A stretch of DNA of 5,477 nt from Fidelibacterota bacterium (GCA_021734045.1 JAIPJR010000114.1:1-5477); one strand, 5' to 3'; counted from the stretch's first letter, positions 1-5,230 are shown. A program made the numbers and translations. Notes: generated from the letters alone by a model not told the origin.

Positions 1-201
1 TTTCTCGCCACCCGGTTAGCGTCGCCCTGGTTGCCCCAGGCTTTGATCTGGCAGGGGGAATTGATGCAATTTCGTAAAAATGACCCGGTCATGGCAGTGC
101 CTTATTATGAAGAATTGCTGGTGAATCACCCCACCAATCTGTACATCGGTGCCGTCCGGCAACGCCTGCGGAGCATTGTGGACACGATTAAAACCCAATA
201 A
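1..201 (+). CDS. C-terminal end of a probable TPR-like protein (partial)
   Basis: This reading frame is open from the first base and ends at TAA 199-201, giving the last 66 residues of a protein that starts outside the window. It is rich in helix-forming residues. The stretch NDPVMAVPYYEELLVNHPTN (about residues 27-46 of the fragment) has the spacing of a tetratricopeptide repeat: a small residue, then YY-E-LL, then a Pro at the end of the second helix. An Arg/Leu-rich helix near the C-terminus (VRQRLRSIVDTI) resembles a capping helix. TPR proteins are scaffolds for protein-protein contacts, and no catalytic role is visible. The next gene begins 26 nt downstream on the same strand with no terminator between, so the two are probably co-transcribed. 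The frame is secure, but the TPR assignment rests on one repeat and is tentative. Confidence 0.6.
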   Translation, partial: FLATRLASPWLPQALIWQGELMQFRKNDPVMAVPYYEELLVNHPTNLYIGAVRQRLRSIVDTIKTQ

Positions 202-227
202 TTCCAAGATATGAGAAGTTATAAAAT

Positions 228-1505
228 ATGCTGTTGAAGAACGCAAAATCACTGATTCGTACCATTCTGCTTGTGGTGACATTCACCGGCATGATCCACG
301 CCCAGAAAATCCTGGTGCCCATGGACGAAATCCAGACTGATCATCTGAAAGCGTATGGCGTGGCGTTCTGGATGCTGGAACATGGTGAAAATGTGGAATG
401 GCTGCTGAATTATCGTGGCGGCAGTTTTCTCATGGATGCGGTGACGGAATTAACGCGTGAATTGCGCCTGCGGGGGGTGCGATTTGAGAATATCCCACCG
501 GGGGGTGAGGTTGACATCTACAGCACTATTGAAGGCAATAACATGGATGTGGTGCTATTGGAGAAAGCGCCGAAGATAGCTGTGTACACACCACCGGATA
601 AGGCGCCCTGGGACGATGCCGTGACGCTGGCGCTGACCTACGCGGAGATTGATTACGATAAGCTGTGGGACGCGGAGGTGCTGGACGGGAAATTATCCGA
701 TTATGACTGGCTGCATTTGCATCACGAGGATTTTACGGGTCAGTATGGGAAATTTTATCGCAATTACAGCCGGACAGCCTGGTACCAGGAGCAGCAACGT
801 CAGTATGAGGCATTCGCGGCGTCACGTGGATTTAAAAGCGTCTCCGAGGAGAAAAAAGCTGTCGCTCGTGCCATTAAGCGCTATGTGGTGGAGGGTGGAT
901 TCTTGTTTGCCATGTGCAGCGCCACGGACGCTATGGATATTGCGCTGGCGGCAGAGGGTGTGGATATTGCGGCACCGGTGTACGACCATACCCCCGTGGA
1001 TCCTCAGGCCCAGAGAAAGTTGAATTATTCGAAGACACTGGCGTTCGAAAATTTCACGCTCATCACCGATCCCTATGTGTACGAGTATAGTGATATTGAT
1101 TATCCACCCAGCACGCAACCCCGGGCTACCAGCGCTGAGGCAGACTATTTTACCCTATTTGAATTCTCTGCCAAATGGGACCCGGTGCCCACCATGCTGA
1201 CACAGGATCATGTGGCGGCGGTGAAGGGTTTTATGGGACAGACCACTGGTTACCGTCGGGATTTGATTAAGAAGCATGTGACGATTCTAGGGGATGTTCC
1301 GGACGGTGAGCAAGTCAAGTATTTGCACGGGAATGCGGGGAATGGAACCTTCACCTTTTTGGGCGGGCATGATCCGGAGGATTATCAGCATTTTGTGGGC
1401 GATCCGCCCACGCAGCTTTCGCTGCATAAAAATTCGCCCGGTTACCGGTTAATTCTGAATAATGTGCTTTTCCCGGCGGCCAAGAAGAAAGAGCGGAAGA
1501 CGTAA
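228..1505 (+). CDS. Secreted protein of unknown function with an amidotransferase-like (GATase1-like) C-terminal half
   Basis: This 425-residue protein starts at ATG 228, behind a weak AGAAG at 214-218. Residues 1-25 form a signal peptide: Lys/Arg, a hydrophobic run, then IHA before QK. The mature protein opens with KILVPMDEIQTDHLKAYG and a WLLNYRGGSF block at about 59-67. From memory, such proteins are common in Bacteroidota and relatives and are often labelled asparagine synthetase B. The true enzyme needs a Cys2 nucleophile and an SGGxDS ATP-binding loop, and neither is seen, so that name should not be used. The C-terminal half has a strand-turn segment VVEGGFLFAMCSATD with Cys230, and later GTFTFLGGHDPEDY with His381. 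This layout recalls the nucleophile elbow and catalytic His of class I glutamine-amidotransferase-like (ThuA/DUF4159-like) folds. Acidic and His residues (LHLHHEDF, 162-169) lie between the N-terminal block and Cys230. Catalysis is inference. The Lys/Arg-rich tail KKKERKT ends just before TAA. The gene follows a TPR-like gene and precedes a long repeat-rich gap. Confidence 0.85.
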   Translation: MLLKNAKSLIRTILLVVTFTGMIHAQKILVPMDEIQTDHLKAYGVAFWMLEHGENVEWLLNYRGGSFLMDAVTELTRELRLRGVRFENIPPGGEVDIYSTIEGNNMDVVLLEKAPKIAVYTPPDKAPWDDAVTLALTYAEIDYDKLWDAEVLDGKLSDYDWLHLHHEDFTGQYGKFYRNYSRTAWYQEQQRQYEAFAASRGFKSVSEEKKAVARAIKRYVVEGGFLFAMCSATDAMDIALAAEGVDIAAPVYDHTPVDPQAQRKLNYSKTLAFENFTLITDPYVYEYSDIDYPPSTQPRATSAEADYFTLFEFSAKWDPVPTMLTQDHVAAVKGFMGQTTGYRRDLIKKHVTILGDVPDGEQVKYLHGNAGNGTFTFLGGHDPEDYQHFVGDPPTQLSLHKNSPGYRLILNNVLFPAAKKKERKT

Positions 1506-1550
1506 GTTTTTTTCACCACAAAGCCTCAAAGAGTGCGAGGTTTATTCATA

Positions 1551-1611
1551 CCTAACCGTCTGCCCGGGCTTGCCCTGAGTCAGACGAAGGGTTCATCGAA
1601 GGGCGGTTAGG
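1551..1611. repeat. REP-like inverted repeat with CCCTGAG...GAAGGG core
   Basis: The outer arms CCTAACCG (1551-1558) and CGGTTAGG (1604-1611) are perfectly complementary. Inside, CGTCTG (1557-1562) pairs with CAGACG (1581-1586), so two alternative stems can form. The core CCCTGAGTCAGACGAAGGG (1573-1591), followed by TCATCGAAGGG (1593-1603), is of the CCCTTCGxxxxxCTCAGG type scattered between genes in many bacteria. A degenerate copy in the opposite orientation lies at 2101-2129. A run of five T at 1615-1619 follows the outer stem, so weak termination after the upstream gene is possible, but the large loop makes a classical terminator unlikely. Confidence 0.6.
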
Positions 1612-1820
1612 GGATTTTTAACAATAAAACATCCCTGGAATTCCACGGTTTCAAAGAGCAGACATCGAATAAATCGAATGGAATCAAATGAAGCCTCTGC
1701 CAAATCACAAGTATCAGACCCCAAATCTCTGACTTCAACTTTGATCTCGATTTCGATTCCGCTTAACCGTTCTTTCTCACCACATGCCAACATGCGCTGT
1801 GTTTAATTAACCACGATTCC

Positions 1821-1841
1821 GGACCGCTCGGAGAGCGGTCC
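1821..1841. repeat. Perfect 9-bp hairpin with 3-nt loop
   Basis: GGACCGCTC (1821-1829) and GAGCGGTCC (1833-1841) are exact reverse complements around the loop GGA. No T-tract follows on either strand, which argues against an intrinsic terminator. It is more likely a short dispersed palindromic intergenic element. There is one copy in the window, so dispersal cannot be shown here. Confidence 0.7.
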
Positions 1842-1950
1842 CTGCCAAACAATTCGCTGCTTGGCCGGCCCGAAATAATTAAAGTACGCGACCCCCTGCT
1901 TCCTTACGCACCGATGGGGATGACAGACTGGATTCGTCCTCGTGCGCGGG

Positions 1951-2072
1951 GTTGTTGCATTGATACCCAACCCCTCTTTTGTTCTCCCCTTGGGAAGGGG
2001 AGAAAACCCCGCTTTATCACTCAGCGACCTTGGCGTTTTGCTTTTCGCCTTCGCGGTTAGGCGTTTTCTCTG
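1951..2072 (+). repeat. Composite direct repeat, copy 1 (short form)
   Basis: About 122 bp begin with GTTGTTGCATTGATACCCAA and end at GCGTTTTCTCTG. By eye it differs from copy 3 at six positions over this length, roughly 95% identity. It contains a perfect hairpin at 1982-2004, TTCTCCCCTT-GGG-AAGGGGAGAA, and then a CCTTGGCG/CGGTTAGGCG segment. Unlike copies 2 and 3 it lacks the ATCCGCCC and CATCCGTG modules. A different stretch (2073-2166) holding a REP-like element takes their place. Confidence 0.9.
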
Positions 2073-2100
2073 AAATCCAATCTGACTACCCTCCGATAGT

Positions 2101-2129
2101 CCCTTCGACTAACTCAGAGCTGGCTCAGG
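2101..2129. repeat. Second REP-like CCCTTCGAC...CTCAGG element, opposite orientation
   Basis: The sequence runs CCCTTCGACTAACTCAG (2101-2117) and then AGCTGGCTCAGG (2118-2129). It shares the CCCTTCG-n-ACTCAG pattern with the reverse complement of 1573-1591. It lies in the stretch that replaces the 3' modules of copy 1, so it may have inserted there. The match is degenerate and the call is tentative. Confidence 0.45.
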
Positions 2130-2166
2130 CAGGTGGCCGGGGGAGGTGTTCTGCTGTGTTCTCGTG

Positions 2167-2365
2167 GTTGTTGCATTGATACCCAACCCCTCTTTTATTC
2201 TCCCCTTGAAAAGGGGAGAAAACCCCATTTTATCACTCAGCGACCTTGGCGTTTTGCTTTGCGCCATTGCGGTTAGGCGTTTTCCCTGCCGGTGCCTTTG
2301 TGTTGAGTCCAAAAAATCCGCCCGATCCGCGGCTGAAATTTCTTCATCCGTGTTCGTCTGCGTGT
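2167..2365 (+). repeat. Composite direct repeat, copy 2 (long form, 199 bp)
   Basis: The element has the same start, GTTGTTGCATTGATACCC, and carries four modules in order. These are the hairpin module (2198-2220, TTCTCCCCTT-GAA-AAGGGGAGAA), the CCTTGGCG...TTGCGGTTAGGCG module, two 9-mers of ATCCGCSSS type (2316-2333), and CATCCGTGTTCGTCTGCGTGT ending near 2365. Against copy 3 I count eight substitutions and one 9-nt gap. The next copy begins only five bases after its end, so copies 2 and 3 are effectively in tandem. Confidence 0.92.
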
Positions 2366-2370
2366 TGTTG

Positions 2371-2578
2371 GTTGTTGCATTGATACCCAACCCCTCTTTT
2401 GTTCTCCCCTTGGGAAGGGGAGAAAACCCCATTTTATCACTCAGCGACCTTGGCGTTTTGCTTTGCGCCATTGCGGTTAGGCGTTTTCCCTGTTGGTGCC
2501 TTTGTGGTGAGTCCCAAAAATCCGCCCGATCCGCCCCATCCGCGGCCGAAATTTCTTCATCCGTGTTCGTCTGCGTGT
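2371..2578 (+). repeat. Composite direct repeat, copy 3 (long form, 208 bp)
   Basis: The module order is the same as in copy 2, with the hairpin at 2402-2424 (loop GGG, as in copy 1). It carries one extra 9-mer in the ATCCGCCC tract, which explains the 208 versus 199 bp length. At its 3' end the short-period tract continues to TCTGTGG (2586), where copy 2 instead runs into the start of copy 3. Near-identity to copy 2 suggests a recent tandem duplication. Confidence 0.92.
2520..2546 (+). repeat. Period-9 tract: three ATCCGC 9-mers
   Basis: Three 9-mers follow in register: ATCCGCCCG (2520-2528), ATCCGCCCC (2529-2537) and ATCCGCGGC (2538-2546). Copy 2 has only two (2316-2333), as expected from slippage by one unit. 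Confidence 0.85.
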
Positions 2579-2586
2579 GTCTGTGG
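2558..2586 (+). repeat. Short-period CATCCGTG/TCTGCGTG/TCTGTGG tract
   Basis: The sequence CATCCGTGTTCGTCTGCGTG continues TGTCTGTGG and repeats a degenerate TCYGYGTG unit of roughly 10-12 nt. On the complementary strand it reads CCACAGACACACGCAGACGA and on into ACACGGATG. From general knowledge, this pattern occurs between genes in many unrelated bacterial genomes and often yields spurious predicted proteins containing THRHTQTNTDE-like strings. That similarity is from memory. Confidence 0.65.
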
Positions 2587-2706
2587 CAGGAATCTTCTGC
2601 CATGGGAACGCATTGCACAATCAATTTCCAGTACTTATTTTCCCTACCCCGAATCAACAATAGAGCCACTCCAGGATCGCCCTTTGGCTATCCCGGCAGC
2701 ATGCAC

Positions 2707-2712
2707 AAGGGG
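2707..2712 (+). promoter_or_regulatory. Ribosome binding site for gene A
   Basis: AAGGGG lies seven bases before ATG 2720. It decides the start of gene A. Although the frame is open upstream as far as 2399, that upstream part is repeat DNA, and only the 2720 start gives an immediate signal peptide. Confidence 0.75.
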
Positions 2713-2719
2713 TATAATC

Positions 2720-3805
2720 ATGCGTCGTTTATCAACCATCCTCACGCTTCTCGGTCTTTCCACAGCCTCATTTACATTCGCTGCATCCGATACCACCACC
2801 GTTTCCATCACGGTGCTGAATAACGATGTGGACTGGTGTAATTTTCAGTACCCATCAGCCCAGTCCTTCGAAAGCGGCAGCCAGTTTCTGGTTTATGCCC
2901 AGGCGTATGAACCCGGCATTACCGACGATACGGGACAGGGTTCCGGGATAACGGCTGAAATCGGTTATTCTGCCAGCGACACGGATCCTTCCGGCACCGG
3001 TTGGACCTGGGTTACCGCCAGCTACAATCAGGATGATGGGAATAACGATGAATATCTGATTGATTTTGGTGCAGAGGTCAGCGCAGCCGGGACCTATTAT
3101 GTGGCCAGCCGGTTTTCACTGGATGGAACGAATTTCAAATACGGTGGGTACAGTGAAGGTGGCGGTGGCTTTTGGGATGGGGAAACCTATACCAGCGTGG
3201 CCTATACCGTAACAGTGAATACTCCGCCGGTTTTGGCTGAAATTGCAGATCAAGTTCTAACCGAAGACACACCCGATACACTCACCGTGAACGCCACAGA
3301 CGTGGATAGCGATCCGGTGACATTTTCCATCTCCGGTGGCAATGCTGAAACCGTGAGCGCCAGCGTCCGAAACGATTCAATCTTTTTCACGCCAGCTGCT
3401 GATTTCAATACCGGCACACCCATCACATTTACAGTCATTGCCAGTGATGGAAATGGCGGCAGTGATACCACCACATTTGATGTGACGGTTTTGGCGGTGA
3501 ATGACGAACCGGTTATCGCGTCCCTTGACGATCAAGAGGGCGAAGAGGGCAGCCTGCTGGAATTTGTGGTTTCCGCCACCGATGTGGATGGTGATGATCT
3601 GACCTGGACGGCGCAAAACCTTCCTTCTGGAAGTAATTTGAGCGACAATGGCGATGGAACCGCCACCTTTACATGGACGCCCTCTTATGGTCAGGCGGGA
3701 ACCTACAGTGATGTGACCTTTATCGTAGATGATGGTGCCGGTGGTCAGGCTATGATGCGTATCCGGCCACCTCAAACCAGTCAACCGGTGAATCGTCGTC
3801 GTTAG
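2720..3805 (+). CDS. Gene A: secreted multidomain beta-sandwich protein, C-terminus abruptly altered
   Basis: This 361-residue protein begins at ATG 2720 behind a good ribosome binding site. Residues 1-22 are a signal peptide (MRRLSTILTLLGL to FTFAA). Residues about 26-166 form a beta-rich module with VDWCNFQYP, FLVYAQAYEPGITDD, GSGITAEIGYS and TYYVASRFSLDG. I recall this module from surface and secreted proteins of FCB bacteria, where it often lies beside hydrolase or nuclease domains. Residues about 168-261 are one cadherin/Ig-like domain (NTPPVLAEIADQ to TTFDVTVLAVND, with DVDSDPVTFSI). Residues about 262-342 are a second (EPVIASLDDQEGEEGS, DVDGDDLTW, NGDGTATFTWTPSYGQAGTYS). After VDDGAGG (337-342) the expected last strand is missing. 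It is replaced by a short basic tail ending PVNRRR, out of character for an extracellular domain. No T9SS sorting domain is present. A frameshift or recombination breakpoint near 3742-3805 is likely. Function is unknown, probably cell-surface or secreted binding. Confidence 0.82.
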   Translation: MRRLSTILTLLGLSTASFTFAASDTTTVSITVLNNDVDWCNFQYPSAQSFESGSQFLVYAQAYEPGITDDTGQGSGITAEIGYSASDTDPSGTGWTWVTASYNQDDGNNDEYLIDFGAEVSAAGTYYVASRFSLDGTNFKYGGYSEGGGGFWDGETYTSVAYTVTVNTPPVLAEIADQVLTEDTPDTLTVNATDVDSDPVTFSISGGNAETVSASVRNDSIFFTPAADFNTGTPITFTVIASDGNGGSDTTTFDVTVLAVNDEPVIASLDDQEGEEGSLLEFVVSATDVDGDDLTWTAQNLPSGSNLSDNGDGTATFTWTPSYGQAGTYSDVTFIVDDGAGGQAMMRIRPPQTSQPVNRRR

Positions 3806-3896
3806 TGTCAGCGTGGAATTAATCATGAGATTGAAGCGACATTTTCTCGCCTTATTACTGGTGACAGTTTGGTTTCCCAATGCCCGGGCGGCCACC
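3764..3896. repeat. 8-bp direct repeats CGGCCACC bracketing the A/B junction
   Basis: CGGCCACC occurs at 3764-3771 and at 3889-3896, 125 bp apart. The DNA between carries the stop codon of gene A, the start of gene B and all of B's signal peptide. Removing one repeat plus the intervening DNA would place GCCACC directly before GATTCACTGGCC, the start of the strand-like segment in B. An 8-mer match in GC-rich coding DNA can arise by chance, so its meaning is uncertain. Confidence 0.5.
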
Positions 3897-4223
3897 GATT
3901 CACTGGCCATTACCATTTCCATCGCACCGGCGGTTAGCATTTCCCAGGAGCAGTTGCCGGCAACCTTTGAGGTGAGTAAGCCCTACCCCAATCCGTTCAA
4001 TCCCACGACCCGGTTTACCATTGCCCTGCCGGAAGCAGCTACTGTGGATGTACAGGTTTTTGACATTCGGGGAAAACGGATTGCCCAATTGGCCGCAGAT
4101 GATTTTAACGCCGGCTACCATGCCATGACCTGGCGGGCTGACCACGCCGCTTCCGGTGTGTACCTGATTCGGGTGAGCACGCCATTGGGACATACGATTC
4201 AGAAAGTGCTGTTGCTGAAATGA
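3825..4223 (+). CDS. Gene B: minimal secreted protein that is nearly all T9SS type A sorting domain
   Basis: This 132-residue protein starts at ATG 3825, 19 nt after the stop of gene A. A GTG at 3813 would add four residues in front of the signal peptide and is less likely. Residues 1-22 are a clear signal peptide (MRLKRH, hydrophobic core, NARA before ATDS). Residues 23-47 are a short strand and linker (ATDSLAITISIAPAV, then SISQEQLPATF). Residues 48-132 are a complete T9SS sorting domain. It has the VSKPYPNPFNPTT motif at 50-62, VDVQVFDIRGKRI at 74-86, the GYHAMTWRA strand at 97-105, SGVYLIRVST at 110-119 and a closing QKVLLLK. In this family the domain targets a cargo protein to the T9SS outer-membrane translocon and is normally cleaved or anchored. 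Here almost no cargo is attached. It may be a remnant of a larger cargo gene, or a separately made tail. Its stop overlaps the start of gene C as ATGA, implying translational coupling. Confidence 0.85.
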   Translation: MRLKRHFLALLLVTVWFPNARAATDSLAITISIAPAVSISQEQLPATFEVSKPYPNPFNPTTRFTIALPEAATVDVQVFDIRGKRIAQLAADDFNAGYHAMTWRADHAASGVYLIRVSTPLGHTIQKVLLLK

Positions 4224-5221
4224 GTTGCCTGAAATCATTCATTCCGGTATTTTTCCTGTCGCTTGCAACAAGCATTATTGGGCAGATATATGTACCGGGA
4301 ACACATAATGGATGGGGACTGGATGAAACCAGTGAAGCGGCAATCATGACCAATTTCGGTGGCAGTCAGGATTATTACGGAATTACCCTGCCGGTCCAGG
4401 TGGACGGGGAATTCAAAGTCGTATTAAATGCCTGGGGCACGGATTGGGGCGGTGGTTACTGGATTACCGGTTATGACCAGCGCTGGACTGTTGGGTACAA
4501 TGGTGATAACGCGGTCTGGAAGGATTCCCCCAATACCTATGTGCATCTCACCATCGCGGATCCCCAGGATTTCACCAATACCAATCTGCCGCTGGGTGTG
4601 ATGACTTTGTCTGCTGAACCGGTGGTCATTACAGGGGAATCTCAGGTTGGTACTGATTCAGTCGGAACCTATTATGCGGGTGTGGATACCCAGAATGTTA
4701 CCATTACACTGGACCAGGTTATATCTCCGGAGGAGAACATTTACCTGCGGTACACGACGGACGACTGGAGTAGTGATCATTTTGTTCTGGCCGCTGGCAG
4801 TGGCACCACATATACCGCAGCAATCCCGGGTCCCCTGGCGCGGGGCACGGTGGTTGAATATTATGTTCTCTCCACCACGCTCACCTGGTCGGAGGGGAAT
4901 GATCTGGATACCTATCCGGATTTAATGACCCTGGCGTATGGGAACAACGGTGGTTTGAATTACAGCTACACCGTCGCCGGCAATAACCCGCCGGTGATCA
5001 CGCAGGGGGCGGGTCCCTTCACGGTGGAAGAGGGGGATACAGTGAGTTTTACGGTGGTTGCCACCGACCTGGATGGCGATGCCCTCACCTGGAGCGCGGA
5101 AAATTTACCTACTGGTGCCCAGTTCACCGATAACGGTGATGGTACAGCCGCTTTTTTCTGGGTGCCGGGGTATGCACAGGCAGGGGAGTACAATAATTTG
5201 AGATTAATTGTCAGGAATTAG
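4220..5221 (+). CDS. Gene C: secreted three-module beta-sandwich protein with an unfinished terminal Ig-like domain
   Basis: This 333-residue protein has an ATG at 4220 that overlaps the stop of gene B (ATGA). No strong ribosome binding site is visible, which fits coupled translation. Residues 1-21 are a signal peptide (MSCLKSFIPVFFLSLATSIIG). Residues 22-120 look like a carbohydrate-binding-type beta domain (IYVPGTHNGWGLD, EFKVVLNAWGTDWGGGYWI, HLTIADPQD), aromatic-rich and like starch-binding E-set domains. Residues about 134-252 are a second E-set-like domain (VTITLDQVISPEENIYLRY, TTDDWSSDHF, VVEYYVLSTTLTWSEGND, NNGGLNYSYTV). Residues about 255-331 are an Ig/cadherin-like domain (NNPPVITQG, VEEGDTVSFTVVATDLDGDALTW, NGDGTAAFFWVPGYAQAGEY), clearly paralogous to the last domain of gene A. 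It stops at LRLIVRN, before the DDG turn and final strand. There is no sorting domain, so T9SS export would need another tail. Glycan binding is inference. Confidence 0.83.
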   Translation: MSCLKSFIPVFFLSLATSIIGQIYVPGTHNGWGLDETSEAAIMTNFGGSQDYYGITLPVQVDGEFKVVLNAWGTDWGGGYWITGYDQRWTVGYNGDNAVWKDSPNTYVHLTIADPQDFTNTNLPLGVMTLSAEPVVITGESQVGTDSVGTYYAGVDTQNVTITLDQVISPEENIYLRYTTDDWSSDHFVLAAGSGTTYTAAIPGPLARGTVVEYYVLSTTLTWSEGNDLDTYPDLMTLAYGNNGGLNYSYTVAGNNPPVITQGAGPFTVEEGDTVSFTVVATDLDGDALTWSAENLPTGAQFTDNGDGTAAFFWVPGYAQAGEYNNLRLIVRN

Positions 5222-5225
5222 GAGG
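5221..5225 (+). promoter_or_regulatory. Strong ribosome binding site for gene D
   Basis: GGAGG begins on the last base of gene C's TAG stop and lies five bases before ATG 5231. This is the strongest Shine-Dalgarno match in the window and supports both the gene D start and its place in the same transcript. Confidence 0.8.
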
Positions 5226-5230
5226 AAGAG

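Larger units (their letters stand above)
1506..2719. other. 1.2-kb gene-free, repeat-rich intergenic region
   Basis: No credible gene lies here. Open frames exist on both strands, but they run through the repeats and their translations simply restate them. The region starts with a remnant of the ACCACAAAG type (1513-1531), followed by a REP-like inverted element (1551-1611). A low-complexity stretch follows (ATCTCGATTTCGATTCC near 1743-1759), then an isolated hairpin (1821-1841). Three direct copies of a composite repeat occupy 1951-2578. The last 130 bases before the next gene (2587-2719) are not repetitive; they hold only the arm of a small hairpin (2585-2601) and a ribosome binding site. 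An exact 11-mer, TCACCACAAAG at 1513-1523, recurs inverted at 2500-2510 (CTTTGTGGTGA). No transposase or integrase fragment is seen. Confidence 0.8.

Noticed and set aside
228-1505. Asparagine synthetase B identity
   Set aside because: There is no Cys2 glutaminase start, no SGGxDS ATP-pyrophosphatase loop, the protein is shorter than the enzyme, and it carries a signal peptide.
1551-1619. Intrinsic terminator after the 228-1505 gene
   Set aside because: The outer stem closes a loop of about 45 nt, and a GGGGA spacer separates it from a run of only five T. It is better described as a REP-like element, although a weak terminating effect cannot be excluded.
1951-2578. CRISPR array
   Set aside because: Units are about 200 bp, only three, unevenly spaced, with no uniform short spacers and no cas genes.
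2109-2669. Open - strand frame of 186 codons with TQTNTDEEISAAD-like strings
   Set aside because: It is the complement of the repeats, and the peptide repeat mirrors the DNA repeat. Such strings are typical of spurious predictions.
2713-2718. TATAAT resembling a -10 box
   Set aside because: It lies between the ribosome binding site and the start codon, so transcription from it could not include the ribosome binding site. Probably chance.
2399-2719. N-terminal extension of gene A by 107 codons
   Set aside because: The extension lies in repeat copy 3, would bury the signal peptide inside the protein, and a good ribosome binding site exists at 2707-2712 for ATG 2720.
2146-2823. Open + strand frame of 225 codons
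   Set aside because: It is made almost wholly of the composite repeats (the same peptide string appears twice) and its end overlaps gene A's signal peptide in another frame. It is not a gene.
3813-3824. GTG start for gene B
   Set aside because: It adds MELI before a normal signal peptide and has no better ribosome binding site. ATG 3825 gives the standard basic N-region.
3377-3940. Long antisense open frame over genes A and B
   Set aside because: It is a shadow frame opposite well-supported coding sequence, and the translation has no domain-like pattern.
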